Below, one piece after another: positions 17,485 through 28,290 of a stretch of 64,000 bases of DNA. A program made the translations under genes and the position numbers. How positions within the stretch are numbered: the stretch's first letter is position 1; every line of letters begins with the position of its first letter. Below the pieces are notes generated by a model. That model did no database searches. It had not been told where the DNA came from and worked only from the letters and a program-made list of their open reading frames with translations. This DNA is from Paenibacillus ferrarius (GTDB lineage Bacteria; Bacillota; Bacilli; Paenibacillales; NBRC-103111): assembly GCF_002027705.1 (NCBI RefSeq), contig NZ_MBTG01000045.1:186001-250000 (forward strand), in the 5' to 3' direction.

Positions 17485-19830
17485 TTATCCAACGTGAGCA
17501 GGGGGCCTGTTCTTGACAAGCGCATGTTCCAGCACTTGATCCATATGACTTACTGGAATGAAGGTCATCTCTGCGCGGACACTTTCTGGAATTTCTATAA
17601 TATCTTTCTCATTATCCTGCGGCAGCAGGATCGTACGAATACCGGCCCGATGTGCGGCGAGCGCCTTTTCTTTCAAGCCGCCAATCGGCAGCACGCGGCC
17701 GCGAAGCGTAATCTCACCAGTCATCGCCACTATGCGCGAAACCGGAATATTCGTCAACGCCGAAATCAAAGCCGTAGCCATCGTAATACCGGCGGATGGA
17801 CCATCCTTAGGAATGGCGCCTTCCGGGATATGAATATGAATATCGTTTTTCTCATGGAAATCAGGCGCGATGCCCAGAACATCGGAACGTGAGCGAGTGT
17901 AACTGAAAGCAGCTTGCGCGGATTCCTTCATCACATCACCGAGTTTGCCTGTCAAAGTCAATTTGCCTGTTCCAGGCATCACCGTAACCTCGATGACCAA
18001 GGTCTCTCCGCCGACTTCTGTCCAAGCAAGGCCCGTTACAGAACCAATCTGGTCTTTCTCCTCCGCGACGCTGTAACGGAACTTCATAGGACCAAGATAG
18101 TCCTTCAGGTTCTCTTCCGTAACGTGAACAGGTGTTGCAGGGTCTGATACGATCTTCTTCGCTGCTTTGCGATTCACGCCAGCGACTTGTTGTTCCAGGT
18201 TGCGAACACCAGCCTCACGCGTATACTCGCGTACAATTTTCATTAATGCCGCTTCATCCACAACCAGTTGCTCTTCTTCAAGTCCATGGTCGCGCTTCTG
18301 CTTCGGCAATAGGTACTTCTTCGCAATCTGCAGCTTCTCAATTTCCGTATAGCCGGGAATATAGAGAACCTCCATCCGATCTAAAAGAGGGCGTGGAATG
18401 TTGTGCACAGCATTCGCCGTCGTCACGAACATAACATTGGACAAGTCAAATGGAACTTCAATGAAATGATCACTAAAAGTGCTGTTCTGCTCGGGATCAA
18501 GAACTTCCAACAAGGCCGATGCCGGATCGCCGCGGAAATCCATCGCCATTTTATCGATCTCATCCAGCAAAAATACCGGATTGTTGGCTCCTGCATTTTT
18601 CATTCCTTGGATGATCCGCCCAGGCATGGCTCCCACATACGTGCGGCGATGGCCGCGAATCTCAGCTTCATCTCGAACCCCGCCAAGCGAGATACGGATA
18701 AACTGACGGCCCATGGATCTTGCGATAGAGCGGGCTATGGAGGTTTTCCCAACCCCCGGAGGCCCTACCAGACAAAGGATTGGCCCTTTCAGCTTTTTGA
18801 CCAGCTTCTGAACCGCCAAATATTCCAGCACGCGTTCTTTGGGCTTCTCAAGGCCAAAATGGTCCTCGTTCAAGATTTCTTCCGCTTTGATCAGATCCAA
18901 ATCATCGTCCGTTTGCTTGCTCCAAGGAAGTGCCAGCAGCCAATCGATATAGTTGCGAATAACGCCGCCTTCCGCAGATGTCGCAGGCATTTTCTCCAGA
19001 CGGTCGATTTCCTTCTCAACCTTCTCGCGAACCTTATCCGGCAATGCAGCTTCGGTAAGCTGGCTGCGAAGCTCGTCAACTTCGCCAGCCCGGCCTTCCT
19101 TATCGCCAAGCTCCTTCTGGATGGCTTTCATTTGCTCACGAAGGTAGTATTCCTTCTGAGTCTTCTCCATCTGTTTCTTCACACGCTGACTGATCTTGCG
19201 TTCCAATTCCAGCACTTCTCGCTCATTATTCAAGATATTGAGCATTTTCTCGAGACGCTCTCGTACATCGACAGTCTCCAGAATATCTTGCTTATCTTTA
19301 ATTTTGAGCGACAAATGACTGCATATGACATCGGCTAAACGCCCTGGTTCATCAATATCTGAAACCGCGGCCAGCGTTTCTGGTGTAACCTTTTTCGATA
19401 AATTAATGTAATTCTCAAATTGGTTCAGCACCGTTCGCATGAGCGCATCGATCTCTGGATCTGTAATTTCCTGCTCTGGCAATTCTTTGGCAGTGACTTC
19501 GTAATATTCATCATTCGCAAGGTACTCTACAATCTCAGCACGCAACACGCCTTCCACTAACACACGGATTGTTCCATTTGGCAGCTTCAGCATCTGTCGC
19601 ACCTTGGCAATGGTTCCGATGCGATAAATATCCTCTTTGGAAGGTTCTTCGATGTTGATCTCAGATTGAGAGCAGAGGAGAATCATGCTGTCATCCACCA
19701 TTGCCCGTTCGAGTGCTTTAACCGACTTTTCCCGCCCTACATCCAGATGTAGAACCATGCTCGGGTAAACCAGCAGTCCCCTTAGAGGCAATAGCGGCAA
19801 TCTGCGCACCTTGATTTTTCCGGGTCCCAT
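17485..19830 (-). CDS. lonA: ATP-dependent protease LonA
   Basis: A soluble Lon protease with N-terminal substrate domain (about 1-200, [14 protein letters not shown] at the start), coiled linker, AAA+ module (Walker [10 protein letters not shown], Walker [10 protein letters not shown]) and a C-terminal Ser-Lys protease domain (Ser in PKDGPSAG, Lys in GLKEKALAA). The start is ATG 19830 (MGPGKIKVR), with GGAGG 8 bases upstream; an ATG 15 bases earlier would contain that ribosome site. The product has 781 residues. It is transcribed into ysxC and lies 152 bases after lonB. Confidence 0.97.
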   Translation of the reverse strand: MGPGKIKVRRLPLLPLRGLLVYPSMVLHLDVGREKSVKALERAMVDDSMILLCSQSEINIEEPSKEDIYRIGTIAKVRQMLKLPNGTIRVLVEGVLRAEIVEYLANDEYYEVTAKELPEQEITDPEIDALMRTVLNQFENYINLSKKVTPETLAAVSDIDEPGRLADVICSHLSLKIKDKQDILETVDVRERLEKMLNILNNEREVLELERKISQRVKKQMEKTQKEYYLREQMKAIQKELGDKEGRAGEVDELRSQLTEAALPDKVREKVEKEIDRLEKMPATSAEGGVIRNYIDWLLALPWSKQTDDDLDLIKAEEILNEDHFGLEKPKERVLEYLAVQKLVKKLKGPILCLVGPPGVGKTSIARSIARSMGRQFIRISLGGVRDEAEIRGHRRTYVGAMPGRIIQGMKNAGANNPVFLLDEIDKMAMDFRGDPASALLEVLDPEQNSTFSDHFIEVPFDLSNVMFVTTANAVHNIPRPLLDRMEVLYIPGYTEIEKLQIAKKYLLPKQKRDHGLEEEQLVVDEAALMKIVREYTREAGVRNLEQQVAGVNRKAAKKIVSDPATPVHVTEENLKDYLGPMKFRYSVAEEKDQIGSVTGLAWTEVGGETLVIEVTVMPGTGKLTLTGKLGDVMKESAQAAFSYTRSRSDVLGIAPDFHEKNDIHIHIPEGAIPKDGPSAGITMATALISALTNIPVSRIVAMTGEITLRGRVLPIGGLKEKALAAHRAGIRTILLPQDNEKDIIEIPESVRAEMTFIPVSHMDQVLEHALVKNRPPAHVG

Positions 19831-19982
19831 CCTCTGCACCTCCATATATATGGATCTTTGATTCCAAGATCAAAGTCTCTCATTTTTTGTATCCCTTTGT
19901 TGCCCTTTACATTTTAACAAAACTGCAAACAAAACACCAATCAGCACCTAACGCATGGTGTAAGGTATTTCGAATATCCTTT

Positions 19983-21701
19983 TTAAGAATCAATCGTATG
20001 CTGGGAATTAGCATGCAGGATCGGCAGCGATGCAGCGGAAACGCCTCTCTCCGTTGCGAATGGCAGCGGGATGACATTGTCATGAAGCTCGATACCAAGC
20101 GCAACACTCAGCACTTCTTCTATGGAGTCTGCCGCAATAACCTCTACTCCAGGCAAATCGGCGAATAGCTCCTGCCAATTTTCCTTAGGAATGATGACTT
20201 TCGTTGCCCCGGCTTGGAAAGCTGCTTCCACCTTGGCTACAACACCGCCAACCGGTTTCACCTTTCCGTGGATGCTCATTTCTCCCGTCATCGCCAGTTT
20301 ATTATCAACAGGGATTTTATGTAGCGCAGACGCAATCGCCGTTGCCATCGAAACACCGGCAGATGGACCGTCGATCGGCACGCCGCCAGGGAAATTAATA
20401 TGCAGATCATAATCCGATGTGTTGAATCCAAGCTTGCGAAGGACGGTCAACACGTTCTCCACTGACCCACGGGCCATACTTTTCCGGCGGATTGTACGCG
20501 AGCCTCCCCCCATCTCCTCTTCATCCACAACACCGGTAATATTAAACTTGCCTGTTCCCGCTGCAGCAACAGGAATGGCTGTCACTTCAATCTCAAGCAG
20601 GGTACCCAAATTGGGGCCATACACCGCCAACCCGTTCACGAATCCAATTTGAGGCTGGGCAGGCACTTTGCGCTCGGGTCTTGGCGGAATTTGCGAAGAA
20701 TTGACAACCCATTCAATGTCTGCCGCAGTAATCTCATCCCGCTTATCCGTCAAGGCAATTCCCGCGGCCAGCTGAATAACATTCACAGCTTCACGCCCAT
20801 TGGTTGCATATTTCATGACAACTTGAATGGCTGCCTCACATTTCTTAAATCCAATCTTGTCGAGCGCCTTCCGCGCAATCTCACCCACCTCGCTGGGAAG
20901 AAGGGGACGGAAAAAGATTTCCAAACAACGCGAACGAATGGCGGGAGGAATCTCGCTAGGCGTGCGAGTCGTAGCCCCGACCAAACGGAAGTCCGCTGGA
21001 AGTCCATTCTGAAATATATCGTGAATATAGCCTGGAATATTCGTATCTTCGGAGCTATAGTAGGCACTCTCCAGAAAGACTTTGCGATCCTCCAGCACTT
21101 TTAATAATTTGTTCATTTGGGTGGGATGCAATTCACCGATCTCATCGATAAACAAAATACCGCCATGCGCTTTCGTCACTGCCCCCGGTTTAGGCTGGGG
21201 AATTCCAGCGACGCCCATCGCGCCTGCCCCCTGATAAATCGGATCATGAACAGAACCGATCAATGGATCAGCAATGCCTCTTTCATCAAATCGGGCCGTT
21301 GTTGCATCAATTTCAGTGAACTTCGAATCCGGCCTGAAAGGCGATTCCTGGTTCCTCTTCGCCTCTTCCAAGACGACACGAGCAGCAGCGGTTTTCCCTA
21401 CACCCGGAGGGCCATAAATGATCACATGCTGCGGATTTGGACCGCACAAGGCAGCTTTCAGAGCTTTCAGTCCTTCAACCTGACCTACGATGTCCTGCAT
21501 CGAGGAAGGTCTTGTTTTCTCCGATAACGGCTTCGTTAAGGAAATGGATCTCAGCTTTCTCAGCTTCTCCAATTCTTTTCTGGATTCTCTATCGACAGCA
21601 GAACGGTTCGTCTGTTGATTGCGCAGCAAATTCCAGAAATACAACCCGATAACAACAGCAAAAAACACTTGAATTACCATTAGAATGATACTTAAACTCA
21701 T
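19983..21701 (-). CDS. lonB: ATP-dependent protease LonB (membrane-anchored)
   Basis: The 572-residue product starts at ATG 21701 with AAGGAGGG upstream; the frame is open further upstream without a ribosome site. An N-terminal transmembrane segment (MSLSIILMVIQVFFAVVIGL) anchors it. The AAA+ module has Walker [11 protein letters not shown] and Walker B LFIDEIGEL. The protease domain has Ser in DGPSAGVSMA and Lys in VGGVVAKVEA. In B. subtilis LonB is a forespore protease; that timing is family knowledge. The gene is divergent from a wall amidase. Confidence 0.95.
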   Translation of the reverse strand: MSLSIILMVIQVFFAVVIGLYFWNLLRNQQTNRSAVDRESRKELEKLRKLRSISLTKPLSEKTRPSSMQDIVGQVEGLKALKAALCGPNPQHVIIYGPPGVGKTAAARVVLEEAKRNQESPFRPDSKFTEIDATTARFDERGIADPLIGSVHDPIYQGAGAMGVAGIPQPKPGAVTKAHGGILFIDEIGELHPTQMNKLLKVLEDRKVFLESAYYSSEDTNIPGYIHDIFQNGLPADFRLVGATTRTPSEIPPAIRSRCLEIFFRPLLPSEVGEIARKALDKIGFKKCEAAIQVVMKYATNGREAVNVIQLAAGIALTDKRDEITAADIEWVVNSSQIPPRPERKVPAQPQIGFVNGLAVYGPNLGTLLEIEVTAIPVAAAGTGKFNITGVVDEEEMGGGSRTIRRKSMARGSVENVLTVLRKLGFNTSDYDLHINFPGGVPIDGPSAGVSMATAIASALHKIPVDNKLAMTGEMSIHGKVKPVGGVVAKVEAAFQAGATKVIIPKENWQELFADLPGVEVIAADSIEEVLSVALGIELHDNVIPLPFATERGVSAASLPILHANSQHTIDS

Positions 21702-21871
21702 TTTTTTACCCTCCTTAGAGATTTGCTTCGACAAAACGGTCCTACGATAACATCCATTATTCCCGTGTAAAAGAAGGTTAATCCAATCCATGCAAACTTT
21801 TGCAGGATGTATGATCCCCCCCTTGCGGAAGAAGGATAAGAGTAGATATTCATGCAAAAGGATGTGGCGTC

Positions 21872-22552
21872 TTGAAGCAAATGTTGCTTATTCTACTTTC
21901 CCTTTGCCTTTGTACGGCAAACCTAGAGGCATACGCTTCTGCGAGTGATCCACTTATGCCAAGCGCTGACGTTCTCATTGACGTAGGGCATGGCGGGATC
22001 GACAGCGGAACATTAGTTGGCAAATATGAAGAGAAAGACCTGAACTTAGCAATCTCAAAAAAAACATATAAGCTTCTTACTAAAAAAGGTTATCGTGTCG
22101 TCATCAACCGAACCAAGGACTACGCATTGAGCGAAGACAACAAATGGTCATACGGCGGGAGACATCGCAAAGATCTAGCTCAACGCTCTGGCATCGCCAA
22201 CACAGTCAAGCCCAAAATGATGTTAAGTCTTCATATCAATTGGTCTAGAAAGCCCAATAGCCGAGGGCCCATCGTCATTTATCAGAATCAATCCGAAAGT
22301 ATTCTCATTGCTCAGCTCCTGCAAGAATCGCTCAACCGTGTGTATGGGATGGAAGAATTGCCTATTCTCGGTAAGAAGTACTACGTCCTTAAAAACACAA
22401 AATGTCCCACGGTCATTGTTGAGCTCGGCTTCCTATCCAACAAGACGGATCGCAAGCTGCTGACTTCCGCACATCATCAAGCAAAGCTTGCTGAGGCGAT
22501 CACGCAGGCCGTGGAACGATATTTTGCCATGACACAGCCTAAGCCTAATTAG
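21872..22552 (+). CDS. N-acetylmuramoyl-L-alanine amidase (Amidase_3)
   Basis: This zinc hydrolase cleaves the MurNAc-L-Ala bond of peptidoglycan. A signal peptide (about 1-22) precedes the domain. Zinc and catalytic residues are all visible: His in DVGHGGIDSG, Glu in KYEEKDLN, His in LSLHINWS and Glu in VELGFLSN. The start is taken as TTG 21872, with AGGATG about 9 bases upstream; the ATG three codons on is an alternative. It has 226 residues and no extra wall-binding repeats. Its last 8 bases overlap the end of the convergent deacetylase gene. Confidence 0.92.
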   Translation: MKQMLLILLSLCLCTANLEAYASASDPLMPSADVLIDVGHGGIDSGTLVGKYEEKDLNLAISKKTYKLLTKKGYRVVINRTKDYALSEDNKWSYGGRHRKDLAQRSGIANTVKPKMMLSLHINWSRKPNSRGPIVIYQNQSESILIAQLLQESLNRVYGMEELPILGKKYYVLKNTKCPTVIVELGFLSNKTDRKLLTSAHHQAKLAEAITQAVERYFAMTQPKPN

Positions 22553-23369
22553 TGCTGCGTTTCATTGTTTGCGAAATCGAAACAAAGGTGGCTTCCTTTT
22601 GAATGGACGGGATTGCCTCTTTGATCACTTGCGCGGTTTTTTTGCCCGGTGGCCCCACATGACCGATAGCAATAACCATATCTCTCTCCTGGATCATTTT
22701 TTTGAGCCTGGTCATTTGTTTGCTGATATGGCTGTACGTATATAAATCATCGAAGAACAGCTGATTTTCGGAGAAAGGGACTCCCTTCGGTCCTGCCAGC
22801 TTCCCGATGACACTTTTGGGCGTTGTGCGGCTGTCCAGAAGCACGAGGTTCCTTTCTTTGCAAATATCAACGAGAATTTTCATGATTCTTTCATCAGCCG
22901 TCACCTTAGAACCCATATGATTATTGATTCCTATCACATAAGGAATATCCTCAATGGCCGCTACAATCCGCTTGTGAACCTCTTCGTCGCTTAGATCCGT
23001 TGTAATGGCTCCAGGTCCCAGCCAGCTCTTCTTGCCCCTCACTGGCTCCATAGGAAGGTGCAGGATGACTTCATGACCCTTATCGTGCGCTAACTGCGCA
23101 TCTTGTTTGCTTGATGGCAGAAATGGCATAACAGCGACGGTAAAAGGGATAGGGAGTTCCAACATCTCCTTGGTTCCCTCCATATTGTTGCCAAAATCAT
23201 CAATGACGATGGCAACCTTCTTCATTGTCATTTCGGCAGCAGGCTTAGCCGGCTTCTTCCCATCCGATGCTCCTATCTGTATAGGCAGCATAAGCAGGCC
23301 AACTCCAATGACACTTGTCAGGGCAATTACTCGCATAGATGCATATTTGCTTTTCACATTCATAGTCAT
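22545..23369 (-). CDS. Divergent polysaccharide deacetylase family protein (YibQ-like)
   Basis: The 274-residue product has a signal peptide or anchor (about 12-32) and a domain starting VAIVIDDFGNNMEGTKEML, the hallmark of the divergent polysaccharide deacetylase family. HLPMEP, INNHMGSKVT and LLDSRTTPKS correspond to its conserved active-site blocks. The enzyme is secreted; its sugar substrate is unknown. Opposition to the amidase gene suggests a shared envelope context but not co-transcription. Confidence 0.9.
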   Translation of the reverse strand: MTMNVKSKYASMRVIALTSVIGVGLLMLPIQIGASDGKKPAKPAAEMTMKKVAIVIDDFGNNMEGTKEMLELPIPFTVAVMPFLPSSKQDAQLAHDKGHEVILHLPMEPVRGKKSWLGPGAITTDLSDEEVHKRIVAAIEDIPYVIGINNHMGSKVTADERIMKILVDICKERNLVLLDSRTTPKSVIGKLAGPKGVPFSENQLFFDDLYTYSHISKQMTRLKKMIQERDMVIAIGHVGPPGKKTAQVIKEAIPSIQKEATFVSISQTMKRSTN

Positions 23370-23472
23370 TCTCCTCGTTAGTAAAACTTAAGTAAATTGA
23401 GCAAGCTTTCCAGTTTCACTCATTATGCTTCTCTTGGGCCACAAATATGCGCTCTCAGGTCTATAAAAAGCA

Positions 23473-23510
23473 AAAGGAACCTACGCAGTTAGTATCCTGC
23501 GGGTTCCTGT
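23473..23510 (-). terminator. Second terminator downstream of ispG
   Basis: On the reverse strand AGGAACCCGCAGG pairs with CTGCGTAGGTTCCT (imperfect), then TTTTGCTTTTT. Confidence 0.75.
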
Positions 23511-23564
23511 TTGAGTATTAGTTCCTTATTCTCAGAAAGTCGATTCTCGGAGACAAAAACACAA

Positions 23565-23592
23565 AGACCATCAGAATTTACCCTGATGGTCT
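23565..23592 (-). terminator. Terminator immediately after ispG
   Basis: GACCATCAG and CTGATGGTC form a 9-bp stem, followed on the reverse strand by TTTGTGTTTTTG. Confidence 0.85.
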
Positions 23593-23616
23593 AATATCGC
23601 CTTGTCATGATGGCGA

Positions 23617-24714
23617 TTAGTGTTTGCGGCCAGGAATGACACCTGTCTTTTCATATGAATCCACAATGATATCAATTTCTTTTTTGAGTTCAGCAAGCAG
23701 TTCTGCTTCAGGCACTTTACGAATCATTTCTCCGTAACGGAACAACATGCCTTCGCCGCGAGCGCCTGCGATCCCGATATCAGCTTCGCGCGCTTCTCCT
23801 GGACCGTTAACCGCACAGCCCAACACAGATACCTTGATTGGCACCTTGATTTTGGAGATGTACTCTTCCACCTCGTTAGCAATCGAGAATAGATCAATAT
23901 CCAAGCGACCGCAGGTCGGGCAGGATACGAGCGTTGCCGCATTCGTAATTAAGCCAAATGTCTTGAGCAGCTCACGAGCTACCTTAATTTCTTCAACCGG
24001 GTCTGCGCTAAGCGAAATGCGAAGCGTGTTCCCGATTCCCATGTTGAGAAGCGTACCAATCCCTGCTGCGCTTTTTACAGCCCCTGTAAACAAAGTACCA
24101 GCCTCTGTAATTCCGAGGTGAAGAGGGTAATTAAAGGCTTTGGCAGCTTGCGAATAGGCAGCTATAGCCATAGGCACATCAGAAGCTTTGAGGGACACGA
24201 TAATATCTTGGAAATCAAGCTCTTCCAGAATATTGATGTGAAACAAAGCACTCTCTACCATGGCTTCCGGGGTTGGGTATCCATACTTCTCAAGGAGATG
24301 ATTCTCCAATGAGCCCGCATTTACACCGATCCGAATCGGAATCCCACGTTCCTTACAAGCTTTAACGACCGCTTCCACTTTCTCGCGGCGACCGATATTG
24401 CCTGGATTAATCCGTACTTTGTCAATCCCATTCTCAATGGCAGCAAGCGCCAAACGATGGTCAAAATGAATATCAGAAACCAGCGGAATATGAATTTGCT
24501 TCTTAATTTCTTTAATGGCCTCTGCTGCTTCCTTATTGTTAACCGTGACACGAACGAGTTGACAGCCTGCCTCTTCCAAGCGAAGAATTTCGGCAACGGT
24601 CGCTTTCACATCCGCCGTTTTCGTTGTGCACATGCTTTGCATGATGACTTCATTACTGCCACCGATGGTCAAATCGCCTACTCGGACGGCACGCGTATCT
24701 CTTCTATGGAACAT
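23617..24714 (-). CDS. ispG: 4-hydroxy-3-methylbut-2-enyl diphosphate synthase (flavodoxin)
   Basis: This [4Fe-4S] enzyme of the MEP isoprenoid pathway converts MEcPP to HMBPP. The product begins [19 protein letters not shown] and ends with the cluster-binding block SCPTCGRLD ... [14 protein letters not shown] chose ATG 24714, matching homologue starts and giving 365 residues, with GGGAGAG upstream; the frame is open 42 bases further. Flanked by its own terminators. Confidence 0.96.
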   Translation of the reverse strand: MFHRRDTRAVRVGDLTIGGSNEVIMQSMCTTKTADVKATVAEILRLEEAGCQLVRVTVNNKEAAEAIKEIKKQIHIPLVSDIHFDHRLALAAIENGIDKVRINPGNIGRREKVEAVVKACKERGIPIRIGVNAGSLENHLLEKYGYPTPEAMVESALFHINILEELDFQDIIVSLKASDVPMAIAAYSQAAKAFNYPLHLGITEAGTLFTGAVKSAAGIGTLLNMGIGNTLRISLSADPVEEIKVARELLKTFGLITNAATLVSCPTCGRLDIDLFSIANEVEEYISKIKVPIKVSVLGCAVNGPGEAREADIGIAGARGEGMLFRYGEMIRKVPEAELLAELKKEIDIIVDSYEKTGVIPGRKH

Positions 24715-24810
24715 TATGGTTTCTCTCCCCATGACACCAAACATCCTCCGCTCCAATTTCCTTGAAGGAAATCGGATTGGAGGCTGTGTGTTCGTTTATG
24801 AAATTATGGG

Positions 24811-26079
24811 TTACGCACTTTCCTCTTTTTTCTTACCTGAGGCAGGAGCGCCCTCTTTGGTCGTCAAAACAGGAGTAATCTTGTTCTGGACCGTTTCCTT
24901 GGACACCACACAAGTGGATACATCGGTTCTCGAAGGCACCTCGAACATCACATCAAGCATAATGCTCTCGATGATCGCTCTCAATCCACGCGCGCCTGTA
25001 TTCCGTTTAATCGCTTCTTTGGCAATGGCGTCTAGCGCCTCAGCATCGAATTCGAGTGAAACGTTATCCATTTCCAGCATCTTCTGGTATTGTTTCACGA
25101 GCGCATTCTTAGGCTCGGAAAGAATGCGTACAAGGGCTGCTTCATCCAGCGGCTCTAGTGTGGAGATAACTGGCAGACGACCTACGAATTCCGGGATTAA
25201 CCCGAATCTCAAAAGATCCTCTGGAAGTACCATGGACAGGTACTCGCCTGGTTTCAAATCAACTTTAGCACCGTCTGTGCTAAAGCCAATTACTTTTTTA
25301 CCGATTCTACGTTTGATAATTTGCTCAAGACCGTCAAAAGCTCCGCCGCAAATAAACAAAATATTCGTCGTATCGATTTGAATGAATTCTTGATGCGGAT
25401 GCTTACGTCCACCTTGCGGAGGAACGGACGCAACCGTACCTTCAAGAATTTTCAATAAAGCTTGCTGTACGCCTTCACCGGAAACATCTCTTGTGATCGA
25501 TGGGTTCTCGGATTTGCGTGCAACTTTATCAATCTCATCAATGTAGATAATGCCGCGCTCGGCCTTCTCTACATCATAATCAGCAGCTTGAATCAATTTG
25601 AGCAAAATGTTCTCAACGTCTTCCCCTACATATCCCGCTTCTGTCAATGAAGTGGCATCTGCGATCGCGAAAGGCACGTTCAGAATTTTGGCTAGTGTTT
25701 GCGCCAGCAACGTTTTACCGCTACCTGTTGGCCCTAGAAGGACGATGTTACTTTTTTGAAGCTCAACATCTTCCAATTTGTTTTGCGAATTGATACGTTT
25801 GTAGTGATTGTAAACCGCTACAGCCAACGATTTTTTCGCTTGTTCTTGCCCAATGACATACTGATCCAAAATGTTGCGAATTTCCTTTGGCTTCGGAACA
25901 TCCTTCAGATCAAGTTCTTCTTCATGACCTAATTCTTCTTCCACAATCTCCGTGCAAAGCTCTATACATTCATCACAAATGTAAACTCCCGGACCTGCAA
26001 CAAGTTTGCGAACTTGATCCTGGGATTTTCCACAAAAGGAACATTTGAGTTGGCCTTTTTCATCGTTAAATTTAAACAT
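24811..26079 (-). CDS. clpX: Clp protease ATP-binding subunit ClpX
   Basis: This AAA+ unfoldase works with ClpP. The N-terminal zinc-binding domain has the C4 pattern CSFCGK ... CDECIELC (about 11-42). The AAA+ core has Walker [11 protein letters not shown], Walker [11 protein letters not shown] and the pore loop GYVGEDVE. The 422-residue length is standard. AAAGGAGTG precedes ATG 26079. It follows clpP by 12 bases, so the two are co-transcribed. Confidence 0.97.
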   Translation of the reverse strand: MFKFNDEKGQLKCSFCGKSQDQVRKLVAGPGVYICDECIELCTEIVEEELGHEEELDLKDVPKPKEIRNILDQYVIGQEQAKKSLAVAVYNHYKRINSQNKLEDVELQKSNIVLLGPTGSGKTLLAQTLAKILNVPFAIADATSLTEAGYVGEDVENILLKLIQAADYDVEKAERGIIYIDEIDKVARKSENPSITRDVSGEGVQQALLKILEGTVASVPPQGGRKHPHQEFIQIDTTNILFICGGAFDGLEQIIKRRIGKKVIGFSTDGAKVDLKPGEYLSMVLPEDLLRFGLIPEFVGRLPVISTLEPLDEAALVRILSEPKNALVKQYQKMLEMDNVSLEFDAEALDAIAKEAIKRNTGARGLRAIIESIMLDVMFEVPSRTDVSTCVVSKETVQNKITPVLTTKEGAPASGKKKEESA

Positions 26080-26091
26080 GGGATCACTCCT

Positions 26092-26682
26092 TTATTTCAA
26101 GTCGTTTCGAGTGATAACCTCGTCGATTAACCCGTATGCCTTCGCTTCATCAGCGCTCATAAAGTTATCCCGGTCGGTGTCTCTTTCGATCTTATCAAGC
26201 GGCTGTCCCGTACGGTCCACATAAATCTGGTTGAGTTTTTGTTTCGTCTTGATAATCCAATCCGCGTGAATCTTGATATCGGTCGCTTGACCTCTAACAC
26301 CGCCGAGCGGTTGGTGAATCATAACTTCTGCATTCGGCAGCGCGTATCGCTTGCCTTTGGCACCTGCCGTTAACAGCAAAGAGCCCATACTTGCAGCCAT
26401 ACCTACGCAAATCGTAGATACATCAGGTTTAATGAATTGCATGGTATCAAAAATACCCATACCTGCCGTTACAGACCCACCTGGTGAGTTGATGTATAAG
26501 TGGATATCCTTATCAGGGTCCTGTGCGGATAAAAAGAGCAGCTGGGCAATGACCAAATTAGCCACATCGTCATCAATTGCGGTCCCGATGAATATAATGC
26601 GGTCCTTAAGCAGACGCGAGTAGATATCGTAAGAACGTTCCCCACGAGCCTCTTGTTCAACAACCATAGGAATAAGACTCAT
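26092..26682 (-). CDS. clpP: ATP-dependent Clp protease proteolytic subunit
   Basis: The serine peptidase of ClpXP. The start at ATG 26682 ([10 protein letters not shown]), with AAAGGAG upstream, gives 196 residues; the frame is open further upstream without support. The triad is visible: Ser in [11 protein letters not shown], His in VMIHQPLGG and Asp in DRDNFMSA. In B. subtilis clpP is unlinked from clpX; here it lies directly upstream of it. Confidence 0.97.
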   Translation of the reverse strand: MSLIPMVVEQEARGERSYDIYSRLLKDRIIFIGTAIDDDVANLVIAQLLFLSAQDPDKDIHLYINSPGGSVTAGMGIFDTMQFIKPDVSTICVGMAASMGSLLLTAGAKGKRYALPNAEVMIHQPLGGVRGQATDIKIHADWIIKTKQKLNQIYVDRTGQPLDKIERDTDRDNFMSADEAKAYGLIDEVITRNDLK

Positions 26683-26841
26683 TGTACCAACTCCTTTTAC
26701 GGCCATAGCCATATTCTCCAAATTGGGATTCAGTAACAGTTTAACACGTTTGAGCGGCAAAGTCATTTTTTCAGAGAACTGCTATGTAAGTGGGCATTTC
26801 TTATGTTATTGGGCAGTTTGGAGCTAAAATAGGGTAAAAGA

Positions 26842-26870
26842 AAGGCACGTTGCTTACGTACGTGCCTTTA
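26842..26870 (-). terminator. Intrinsic terminator after tig
   Basis: AAAGGCACGT pairs with ACGTGCCTTT, followed by CTTTT on the reverse strand, 11 bases past the tig stop. Confidence 0.88.
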
Positions 26871-26880
26871 CTAACCTTAT

Positions 26881-28182
26881 TTATACTGCTGCGGAAACAT
26901 GCTTGCTATTTTCAAGCAAGAAGTCTACCGTTTTTCTCATAACAAGATCATTGCTCAAACCTTCAAGGCTGCCGTTGGAAGCAAACAGCTCACGAAGTTC
27001 AGCAGTTGTTTTTTGGTAGGAATCTGCATATTTACCAAGTTCCGCGTCAACTTCTTCGTCGGAAACTTCGATTTTTTCTGCAGCTGCAATAGCTTCAAGA
27101 ACAAGGTTGTTGCGAACACGCTTCTCAGCATCTTCTCTCATTTGATCTTTCAGCACGCTCTCGTTTTGACCGGAGAACTGGAAGTAAATTTCAAGCGTCA
27201 TGCCTTGGGAACGAAGACGTCTTTCGAATTCTTTCACCATAACATCAAGCTCTGCTTCTACCATGGAAGCTGGAATTTCAACATCAGCATTTGCTGCTGC
27301 TTTTTCCACAACTGCTGTTTCAAGAGCAGCCTCTGCATCTTTTTCCTTGCGCTCTTGAAGACGTTTTTGCAATTCTTCTTTGTACTCGACAAGTGTATCG
27401 TACTCGCTAACATCTTTCGCGAATTCATCGTCAAGCTCTGGCAAGTTTTTGCGTTTGATGTCGTGAATCAACACTTTAAACACAGCTGCTTTACCTTTAA
27501 GGTCTTCGGAGTGGTAGTTTTCTGGGAAGTTAACGTTAACGTCCTTTTCTTCACCTTTGCCAAGACCAACAAGCTGCTCTTCGAATCCTGGGATGAAAGA
27601 GTTCGATCCAAGCTCAAGGGAATACTTCTCCGCTTTGCCGCCTTCGAAAGCTTCACCATCAACGAATCCTTCGAAATCAAGGACAACGACGTCGCCGTTA
27701 GCTGCTTGTCCTTCTTCAAGAACAACCAATTCAGCGTGACGTTGCTGCAAGCGTACAAGCTCTTCGTTCAGTTCTTCTTCTGTTACTGCTGCACTAACCG
27801 CTTCAACTTCAATGCCTTTGTAATCGCCAAGCGCAACTTCAGGCTTAACAGTTACTTTCGCTTTGAATTTCAAGACTTGGCCTTTACCGAATTGCTCAAC
27901 GTCTACTTCTGGACGATCAACAGGCTCGATTTTGACCTCTTCAATCGCTTCCACATAGACTTCAGGCAAAATGATATCTAAAGCATCTTGATACAAGCTT
28001 TCAACACCGAATTTAGCTTCAAAGATAGAACGTGGAACTTTCCCTTTACGGAATCCTGGAACATTTACTTTCGCTGATACCTTTTTAAATGCTTTATCCA
28101 AAGCATCTGCGACGCGCTCTGCGCCAACTTCCACTTCAAGAACGCCTACGTTCTTCTCTATTTTTTCCCAACTTGCTTTCAT
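26881..28182 (-). CDS. tig: Trigger factor (ribosome-associated chaperone/prolyl isomerase)
   Basis: The 433-residue protein has the three-domain layout: ribosome-binding domain (about 1-145, with the signature [19 protein letters not shown]), an FKBP-type domain (about 150-245, [17 protein letters not shown]) and a helical chaperone arm to the end. The start ATG 28182 has GGAGGGG upstream. It has its own promoter and terminator. Confidence 0.97.
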   Translation of the reverse strand: MKASWEKIEKNVGVLEVEVGAERVADALDKAFKKVSAKVNVPGFRKGKVPRSIFEAKFGVESLYQDALDIILPEVYVEAIEEVKIEPVDRPEVDVEQFGKGQVLKFKAKVTVKPEVALGDYKGIEVEAVSAAVTEEELNEELVRLQQRHAELVVLEEGQAANGDVVVLDFEGFVDGEAFEGGKAEKYSLELGSNSFIPGFEEQLVGLGKGEEKDVNVNFPENYHSEDLKGKAAVFKVLIHDIKRKNLPELDDEFAKDVSEYDTLVEYKEELQKRLQERKEKDAEAALETAVVEKAAANADVEIPASMVEAELDVMVKEFERRLRSQGMTLEIYFQFSGQNESVLKDQMREDAEKRVRNNLVLEAIAAAEKIEVSDEEVDAELGKYADSYQKTTAELRELFASNGSLEGLSNDLVMRKTVDFLLENSKHVSAAV

Positions 28183-28247
28183 TTTATGCTTTCCCCTCCA
28201 AAAATGTACGATGACATATTTTCACGTACGCTCATTATAACCATTCT

Positions 28248-28275
28248 ATTATAACATATAACAATTTCATTTCAA
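28248..28275 (-). promoter_or_regulatory. Sigma-A-type promoter of tig
   Basis: On the reverse strand TTGAAA (28270-28275), a 16-bp spacer and TATAAT (28248-28253) lie about 66 bases upstream of the tig start. Confidence 0.75.
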
Positions 28276-28290
28276 GGCGACCTTTAGAAG

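Noticed and set aside
18403-19338. 311-codon frame opposite lonA
   Set aside because: Antisense shadow of a highly conserved gene without start signals.
26899-27981. 360-codon frame opposite tig
   Set aside because: Mirror of the codon pattern of tig; no ribosome site and low-complexity Phe/Asn-rich translation.
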